Of a stretch of DNA of 64,000 bases, positions 14,201 through 23,453 are shown one piece after another. The first letter of the stretch is position 1. The number at the start of each line of letters is the position of its first letter. The notes under the pieces were generated by a model that saw nothing but the letters and a program-made list of their open reading frames with translations, searched no databases and had not been told where the DNA came from. Made by a program: the position numbers and the translations under genes. The DNA is from Pseudorasbora parva (Eukaryota; Chordata; Actinopteri; Cypriniformes; Gobionidae), in NCBI RefSeq assembly GCF_024679245.1, contig NC_090183.1:21852855-21916854 (forward strand), read 5' to 3'.

Positions 14201-17200
14201 CCTTTCCCTTCTGCTGGCCTCCGTAACAGACGAAGAGTTGCTCTGAGGTCCGAAAGCTTTGAGTCCGCTCAATGTAAGCGTGAAGAGGCTGGACCGGACA
14301 CAACAAAGCCAGGGCTGGGTCTGCCTCCTCCAAAGGCAGCGCTTGCAGGTTCACCTCCTTATCCCTAAAGGGAGTGGTGGGAACCTTGGGCAAGTATCCA
14401 GGCCGGGGTCTCAGGATAACGTGAGAGTTACCAGGCACGAATTCTAGGCACGATTCGTTGACCGAAAGTGCATGCAGGTCCCATACCCTCTTAATGGAGG
14501 CCAATGCGGTCAGGAGCACCGTCTTCATTGACAAACTTTTAAGCTCAATTGACTCCAAAGTCTCGAAGGGAGGGCTCTGAAGTGCGCTGAGCACTAGAGC
14601 TAAGTCCCAAGTTCTAACTAAGTTCGGGCGAGGAGGATTTAGTCTCCTCGCACCTCTGAGGAACCTGACGATTAAGTCGTGCTTCCCTATGGACTTACCT
14701 TTGACTGCGTCGTGGTACGCCGCTATTGCGGCCACGTACACTTTGCCTTCGCTCCAACCCGTCTTGCAGGAAGGAAAGCACGACACCATTCGAACACCTT
14801 CGGGGGCTTCCCGGCGGGAAGAACACCACTCAACGAACAGGTTCCACTTCAGTGCATAGAGGTGCCATGGCTTCTCCTATCACTGCTATGCTGATGACAC
14901 TCAACTCTACTTCTCATTTCAGCCAGATGATCCTACAGTCAGTGTTCGTATCGCTGCCTGTCTAACAGACATTTCTGACTGGTTGAAGGAGCATCAGCTT
15001 CAACTCAATCTTGCAAAGACAGAATTACTTGTTTTTGATAAAAGCGTCTGCTAAATGATTAGATGTAAATGTAATGTAGAGGGGGCTCTAGCTGAAGAGA
15101 TGGTATCTACGACTGCTTGGACTACCACAGTCCATCTAGAACCTCCGCGTCCCGTCCAGGGACCAGACATGAAGATTCCAGAGGTCTGGATGCGGGTGCC
15201 ATAGAGTGCCCCGTCCCTGAGAAAGAAGGTCCTTCCTCAGGGGAATGGGCCAAGGAGGGGCTGTCGCAAGGAGAGTTAGTTCTGGGAACCAGGTCCGGTT
15301 GGGCCAGTAAGGCGCAACTAGCAAGACCTGCTCCTCGTCCTTCCTGACTTTGCACAAAGTCTGTGCAAGAAGGCTCACTGGGGGAAACGCATACTTGCGT
15401 AGGCACTGGGGCCAGCTGTGCGCCAGTGCATCTGTGCATCTGTGCCGAGGGTACCGGGAATAGTACCACTGGCAATGGGTCGAGTCCAAAGAGGCAAACA
15501 GGTCTACCTGTGCGGCCCCGAACTGGTCCCATATCAGCTGGACCTGGGGGATGGAGTCGCCACTCTCCAGAAGGTGCTGGCTGCCGCAACTGCATGCCCG
15601 TTGTACGTGGCCCCCCAGCCCATGGTAGAGGCATCCGTGAATAGCACAGCATGCCTGGACACTTGTCGTGTCTGACCAAGGACTGAAAGTTTGACAGCAG
15701 TACGGAGTCAGTGGGACACGGTACTGGCCGCTCTGCCACGCCCACCTCAGAACTCGGCCATGGAGCAAGTGCTGAAGCTGTCTCATATGAAGCAATCCGA
15801 GCGGCGTTACCGCGGCTGCAGTTGCCATATGCCCCAGGAGCCTCTGAAAGAGTTTCAGTTGGACCGCTGTCCTGCCTTTGAATGAATTCAAGCAGTTCAA
15901 CACCGACCGGACTCGCTCCTCCGTGAGGCGCGCAGTCTGGTTGACCGAATCCAGCTCCATACCGAGGTAAGAGATTCTCTGTGTAGGACAGATCTTGCTC
16001 TTCTCTCGGTTGACCCGAATGCCCAACAGGCTGAGGTGACTGAGCACCATGTCCCTGTGTCCGCATAACTGCTCCCGCGACTGGGCGAGAAAGTTGAGAA
16101 TGTGAATGCCGCGTTCTCGGAGTGGAACAATGGCTGCCTCCGCGACCTTCGTGAAGACGTGAGGCGAAAGGGACAGCCCGAAGTGCAGGACCTTGTACTG
16201 GTTTGCCTTCCCCTCGAACGCAAAATGTAGAAACGGTCTGTGTCAAGGGACAATAGAGACATGAAAGTACGCATCCTTCAGGTCGATCGCTGTGAACCAA
16301 TCTAGGGGACGGGTGCATTCGAAAATGCGTTTCTGTGTCAACATCCGGAACAGGAGCTTGTACAGGGCCCGTTTAGTTTTTGTTGAAGCCCTCAACTTAT
16401 GTTGATGTTGACATGTTGTGTTTTGGCCTGAAGCTCCAAACTCCACCTCTTTACCAATCACAAAGTCAGTAGTGTTTTGACATCCGGGTTGCCAGATCTG
16501 CTCTAGTTACCACAGCTGCAGCTACAAATGTTCCAGCTGGATCCTGCAGCCTATCTGGCAACCTCTAGTCAGGGGGGAGGGGGAGAGGGGATAGTGATTG
16601 CAGGAACCGGTTTTGGCCACAATCTTACATACACTTCCTTTAAATTAAAAAAGCACATTGCACAGTTTCCATAAAAACTACTTCAATATTCTGTCTAATA
16701 TTGTTACCATATTTTTTTTAAGTAGATACTGTGTAATATTTTTTACAGTGTAGATACCAAGCGGCAACCTCCCGCAATCTCTCTTGAAGCCAATACGGAA
16801 GTAATGTAAACTGCATTTCCTTCTGTAAACTTCATGATAACTGTGAGGGGGGAGATTTTTTTTTATAACTCATTCGTTTTCGTTGTATAAAGCCTTAAAG
16901 TTCTGCATAATTAAGGGCGTGGTTACAGGTGGATAGCCATTCATCTGCCATCTATAGTCACTGCGTCACCTAAGCTCCGCCTACATCCCGCCTTTTTGCC
17001 CATTTTCTGTTATCCGGGAGTGACAGGCGATGACTCGCTCGCAAGATGGCAACGCCCAGCTCGCCCCTGCTTTACTTTTAATGCAATTGTGTTATTAAAT
17101 TACAAAATGAATGTAATCGTTACACTATACTGAGGTAAAATGTGTAATTTAATTAGTTACTAATCATACTAAAACAAAATTGCTTTGCATTGATAAAGCA

Positions 17201-20200
17201 ATCCAAATAAAGTAATCCAAACCACATAAGTAAACAGTAACTTCTAAGCAGTTACAGTTACAAATGTAAGCAGTTACATTTCCAAAGTAACCTTCCTACA
17301 TTGAATGTATGTGAGATTCAACACATTCTTTCTGTTGTGTGACTTGTGGAATTTCTTTGAATTGTCATGAATTTAATTCCATTTCCTGTCATTCAAAATC
17401 AAATTCAACTTCTTGTTGGGTGTAGTCAATTCAATTCAAATTCCAATTGATGAATTGAATGGAGGCCAATTCTGAAATTCAGAATTTTGCACAAGCCTGG
17501 CTTTCAGCACCTTGTTGAATCAATGCCACCTAGAATTAAGGCTGTTCTGAAGGCGAAAGGTGGTCAAACACAGTATTAGTATGATGTTCTAATAATCCTT
17601 TAGGTGAGTGTATGTGTCAATGAACATGTCATTGCCATCTGAATGACAAGTACTTGTATCATTGTCTACGGATAAGACAGTCAAATTGTTTAGTCATGTT
17701 GTCAATATACAGTGTACTCTGGAGGGATGTTCTGATGTAAACTATGGCTAAAGTTTTGATGACAATTATTGTAAATTGTAGGTTACACCTTAGTGTAAGT
17801 GGGATTTTGATTACAAAAGTCTTGACAAGATTCACATTTACGCTTTTACTGTTTGTACTGTAATTTGTTGACAGACCATTTCATTGTGATACAGAAAGGA
17901 AAAGAGAGCACTTCATAGCAGAAAGAAAAACAAAACAACAAAACAAAAGTAGAAATGTGAACGTCTAATGGAAACTTGCCATGCAACACAACTTGTTCAA
18001 CCATTTTGCATGTAAAGACTTTGTAATGCCTAAATGTTGTATGGGTGAGACTATTCAACAGAGACCCATGATAATACATTTTGATCAACATGACATAAGC
18101 AATTGATAATTAAGGAAACAGGAGAGAATTGTACAAAGTCATTTGCATGGATGTACAAAAGCATTTGCAACTTGTTCAAATAAATGAGAAACTGCTTTTT
18201 TGATGTGCACAAGTGACACAATGATGTGAAGATTGAACAGATAGTTTTGAGAATTTCAGTGATCTGAGGAATTACTGAGAACAAGTGTAAATACAATTCC
18301 ATTGTTGAACAGAGAGATCATTTCTTTGTTTTTTTGAATTTCACTTTAGCAAAATTTCACTTCTTAATTTCAGTTCTTTATTTTACTTCACAATTTCACT
18401 TTTCACTTCTTGTCTTCTTAATTACCCTACACATACATTTTGGAGGCTGCATAAATGCAACACTAAACTAAACTAATTGGAAACATTTAATTTATTTTAG
18501 TAAAATACCACTGACAAAACTGATTATAACTAAACATTGTTTAAGTCTCACAAAGTCTATTCAGTTTTAGAAATATACAGGTCCTTCTCAAAAAATTAGC
18601 ATATGTGATAAAAGTTCATTATTTTCCATAATGTAATGATACAAATTTAACTTTCATATATTTTAGATTCATTGCACACCAACTGAAATATTTCAGGTCT
18701 TTTATTGTTTTAATACTGATGATTTTGGCATACTGCTCATGAAAACCCAAACTTCCTATCTCAAAAAATTAGCATAATTCCTCCGACCAATAAAAGAAAA
18801 GTGTTTTCAATACAAAAAAAAGTCAACCTTCAAATAATTATGTTCAGTTATGCGCTCAATACTTGGCTGGGAATCCTTTTGCAGAAATGACTGCTTCAAT
18901 GTGGCGTGGCATGGAGGCAATCAGCCTGTGGCACTGCTGAGGTGTTATGGAGGCCCAGGATGCTTCGATTGCGGCCTTAAGCTCTTCCAGACTGTTGGGT
19001 GTTGCGTCTCTCAACTTTCTCTTCACAATATCCCACAGATTCTCTATGGGGTTCAGGTCAGGAGCGTTGGCAGGCCAATTGAGCACAGTAATACCATGGT
19101 TAGTAAACCATTTACCAGTGGTTTTGGCACTGTGAGCAGGTGCCAGTGCTAAAAAAATAAATCTTCATCTCCATAAATCTTTTCAGCAGATGGAAGCATA
19201 AAGTGCTCCAAAATCTCCTGATAGCTAGCTGCATTGACCCTGCCCTTGATAAAACACAGTGGACCAACACCAGCAGCTGACATGGCACCCCAGACCATCA
19301 CTGACTGTGGGTATTTGACAGTGGACTTCAGGCATTTTGGCATTTCCTTCTCTCCAGTCTTCCGCCAGACTCTGGCACCTTGATTTCCAAATGACATGCA
19401 AAATTTGCTTTCATCCGAAAAAAGTACTTTGGACCACTGAGTAACAGTCCAGTGCTGCTTCTCTGTAGCCCAAAAGTGGCTTGACCTGGGGAATGCGACA
19501 CCTGTAGCACACGCCTGTGCACAGTGGCTCTGGATGTTTCTACTCCGGACTCAGTCCACTGCTTCCGCAGGTCCCCCAAGGTCTGGAATCGGTCCTTCTC
19601 CACATTCTTCCTCAGGGTCCGGTCACCGCTTCTCGTTGTGCAGCGTTTTTTGCCACACTTTTTCCTTCCCACAGATTTCCCACTGAGGTGCCTTGATACA
19701 GCAGTCTGGGAACAGCCTATTCGTTCAGAAATTTCTTTCTGTGTCTTACCCTCTCACTTGAGGGTGTCAATGATGGCCTTCTGGACAGCAGTCAGGTCGG
19801 CAGTCTTACCCATGATTGCGGTTTTGAGTAATTAACCAGGCTGGGAGTTGTTAAAAGCCTCAGGAATCTTTTGCAGGTGTTTAGAGTTAGTTAGTTGATT
19901 CAGATGATTAGGTTAATAGCTCGTTTAGAGAACCTTTTCATGATATGCTACTTTTTTGAGCTAGGAAGTTTGGGTTTTCATGAGCTGTATGCCAAAATCA
20001 TCAGTATTAAAACAGTAAAAGACTTGAAATATTTCAGTTGGTGTGCAATGAATCTAAAATATATGAAAGTTAAATTTTTATCATTACATTATGGAAAAGA
20101 ATGAACTTTTATCACATATGCTAATTTTTTTAGAAGGACCTGTATATATAATTTGCAGTCTCTCTGTGTGTGAAATGCTATTTACTTTGAAACTTCCAAT

Positions 20201-22717
20201 CAATAAATAAGTCAGGCAATTTTTTGTTTGTTTGCTTGTTTGTTTTGATCTTAATTGTCTAGTAAATGTTTCTCTTCTGTAGGTTATGGTTGTGTGCAGA
20301 GCAGATGTGTGACTCTGATGCCTTACACACTGGTCACACCTCAGTTCCCTCCCATCTGTCGCCCAGTGCTCCTCCTTCCCACAATCTTTGGCCGTGTCTT
20401 GCACAAACGGTTGGGAGAACAAGAAGGTTATCAGCTCTGTGAGCCAGGTAAAAAAAGAAAAGAAAAAAAAAATATTTTCAAGCAAGAGGAAAAGAAAAGA
20501 GGAAAAAATAGGTAAAGCTAACTCTCCCGTTATGGAGTTAGAGGGTTTTCTCCCTCTTTACAGCATGAAGAGGCTACAATGGAAGTTTGTTTCTGCCACT
20601 GAATAAAAAATACAAAAGGTAATTGTGACTTTTTATCTCACATTTTTGACTTTTTTTTTTGGAATTGTGTGATATAAACTCACACTTCTGAGAAAAAAAA
20701 AAACAATTGGGCTCGGACATGGAACGCAGAAAACACTTCCAGTGTGAAAGCCTTCTAAAACTGACTAACATTTTGAACATATTTCCTGCTCTTCGATTGG
20801 TCAGAATTAATGTACAGGAAATTGCAGCGCTTTTGTAAGTCAGACTATTGAGAGATGACTCCATGGGCTGATTGTATCCCTGCTATATACTACATAGTTT
20901 CTATATATCACTTTAGGCAAACGACACATTTTGTGAATGAAGCATGGATGTGGCTTGAAAATAATGTTTATAAATTCACTGCAAATGGCTAAGACTTTTT
21001 CCAAAAATACGCAGTTCTTTAGGCAGATCTGTTTGAGTTCGGATCACGTTCTCCCCACAAACAAACCACTCCAGTGTTTGTTAGTTTGGTCTGCTTTTGC
21101 TGTCCACCCGATTGCAATTACTGCATTCACACCTGCTCCAACTAACCGCACCAAGTGGGACCATTAACTTTAGAATTCCTTATGTGTGCTTTCACACCTG
21201 GCTCATTTGGAGTTTTTGTTTCGGAACTTGGTGCGTTTTCTCACTTAGTTTGGTTCTTTTAGGTATGAATACGGGAATCGTGCTTGAATCAGCAACAAAT
21301 CAAACGCTCTGAGATAACCTGAAAGAGGTGGTCTCGGCCCAATTGCAGACAAACTCTGGAGTGATTCGGTTGAGGTGAGAAAGCAATCTGACCCAACGAA
21401 GCAAGAAGTATCATTACACAAAACAAGTCTGCCTACTCTTCACTCACTGACCATAATGCACATATAAGTGCACTACCCAGACGAGATTTAAACTTTTTTT
21501 GACTGAAGATCTAAAAAAGAGCACCTCTTCATCTTAAAATGTTGTGTAATTGCTCTTCTTGCAAGAATGCTGTCCCATATAAAGCCCTGCTTCCCACTCT
21601 AATGGCATTGTATAGGCTATATATTATATAGGCTCTATCCACAAATGGTACTCTTCTTATCTTACTAGGAGAACTGAATATGTTGCATTGGGAGAAGCTA
21701 CATCCCTGTCACACAATGTCACCTGCGGTGTCCCTCAAGGCTCAGTGCTCGGCCCACCCTGTTCATACTCTACATGCTCCCCCTTGTCCGTGTCATCAGC
21801 AGGCATGGGATTTCTTTTCACTGCCATGCTGCTGACACTCAACTTTACCTTAGGACAAGTTCATCCCCCTCTGCTGACCTCACACACTTTGATCACTTGC
21901 CTGGATGAGATAAAGGCGTGGATGAAGCAAAACTTTTTGCAGCTAAACAGCTCCAAGACTGAAGCAATCCTAGTCAGCCCTTCACTTCAGGTCCGGAATT
22001 CTGTTATTACCAGCATTGCCTTCTCATATCAGGACATTCAACTTTCTAAATCAGTCACCAACCTGGTCAGAATGGAATGACAACTAACTTTTGAAGCTCA
22101 CATCAAACACTGTGTAAGACCTTCTTCCACCTCAGAAACATTGCCAAACTTTGTCCCATAGTAACACTGGCAGATGTGGATAAGCTTGTCCACACCTTTG
22201 TCTCCAGGCTAGACTACTGCAATGCGCTCCTTATTGGCATCTCTGGCAAAAATCTCTAGAAGCTGCAGTATATTCAGAACAGCACTGCTAGGATCCTCAT
22301 GAGGGTGCGCAAATACGACCATATAACCCTCATTCTAAAATCACTCCATTGGCTTCCTGTCTCACTGAGGTTCAAGTATAAGATCTCTCTCCTTACCCAC
22401 CAGTGCATCCATGGTGACGCACACACCTATCTTAAGGAACTCCTCACCACACAAACATCCACACGTAACCTCCGTTTTTCTGTGTCTACTTAAAACTCCC
22501 ACGACCAAATTCCGTACTATGGGAGATCGGGCCTTCTGCTCAGCAGCCCCAAGTCTGTGGAATGTTCTCCATGACCACTTGCGGATCTTAACGTGGTCTT
22601 AAAACCCACCTTTTTAGCAGATTGATTTGTTACTTCTAATTGTTTGTTGATTGTTTTAGATCTGTAGCACTTTGAGATTTTTTTTATTTTTATATAAAGT
22701 GCATTACAAATAAAATC

Positions 22718-22752
<35 letters not shown>

Positions 22753-23407
22753 CAGGATTGTCGGCTTCATTTATATACCGTCTGTCAACAGTTACAATTA
22801 AGCCACAATAAGCTCGTGGAGCTAACTTTTCAATCATCTTGATGGATGATACAGAGCAAACCGACCAATAAGAGGACAGTTTTTCTTGTATGTGAAATGC
22901 ATAAATGCATTTTGGTATGCTTTGAAATGTCACCTTGTGAAAGCAAACCAAACCAAATTGAAAATGCCATTTAAGTTCCTGTTCTGGAACAAAGTAAAAG
23001 ATGTACAGGCCTGAAAACACCCTTAGTCACCCTGTACACGCCTTCTCATTCCCTTCATTCTGCTGATTCTCTTACTCTTCAGCATCCTTCTTCTACATTA
23101 AAATCTATTAGGGAGAGAACTTTCCCTGCTGTGGTAATCCCAGGTAATGGAATGCACTTCCCTTTACTGATAGAAATGCTCCCACATTTGCAAGTTTCAA
23201 GAAGTTGCTATAAACCCATCTTTTTAAAATTGCTTACATACATTGTGATGATTAGTATTCTATTGTGTTGATTAGTTGTTTTGCAATGATTACTATTTTA
23301 TGAATTATTGTTTCTTTTTATTGTATTATTTTTGTACTGCATTTTATTTGTTTTATTTGCTAATGTTTGTTTCACTTTAGGTATTAGAAAACTGTGTTAT
23401 TGTAAAA

Positions 23408-23453
<46 letters not shown>

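Larger units (their letters stand above)
13250..16461 (-). mobile_element. DIRS-type retrotransposon, copy 1 (5'-truncated, inactive)
   Basis: On the minus strand the order is reverse transcriptase, RNase H-like region, tyrosine recombinase, then terminal repeats, which is the DIRS layout and differs from LTR elements (no DDE integrase). Similarity starts at about 16,461, so gag and the first part of RT are missing. A plus-strand LINE tail interrupts it at 14,863-15,078. It lies within Tc1 copy B inside the card14 intron. Confidence 0.8.
9058..17610 (+). mobile_element. Tc1-like transposon, copy B, split into three by nested insertions
   Basis: The left end CACTCACCTGAAGGATTATT (9058) and the right end AATAATCCTTTAGGTGAGTG (to 17,610) are inverted repeats flanked by TA, the Tc1 target duplication. 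The element's own sequence lies in 9058-9103, about 11,158-12,211 and about 17,503-17,610. A LINE occupies 9104-11157, and a composite block with a DIRS element occupies about 12,212-17,502. Removing both would leave one ordinary Tc1 of roughly 1.2 kb. The whole stack sits in the card14 intron, in the same orientation as the gene. Confidence 0.85.

Noticed and set aside
15122..16318. 398-codon minus-strand frame
   Set aside because: It is a shadow of the DIRS reverse transcriptase, whose motifs are in another frame (15136-16461).
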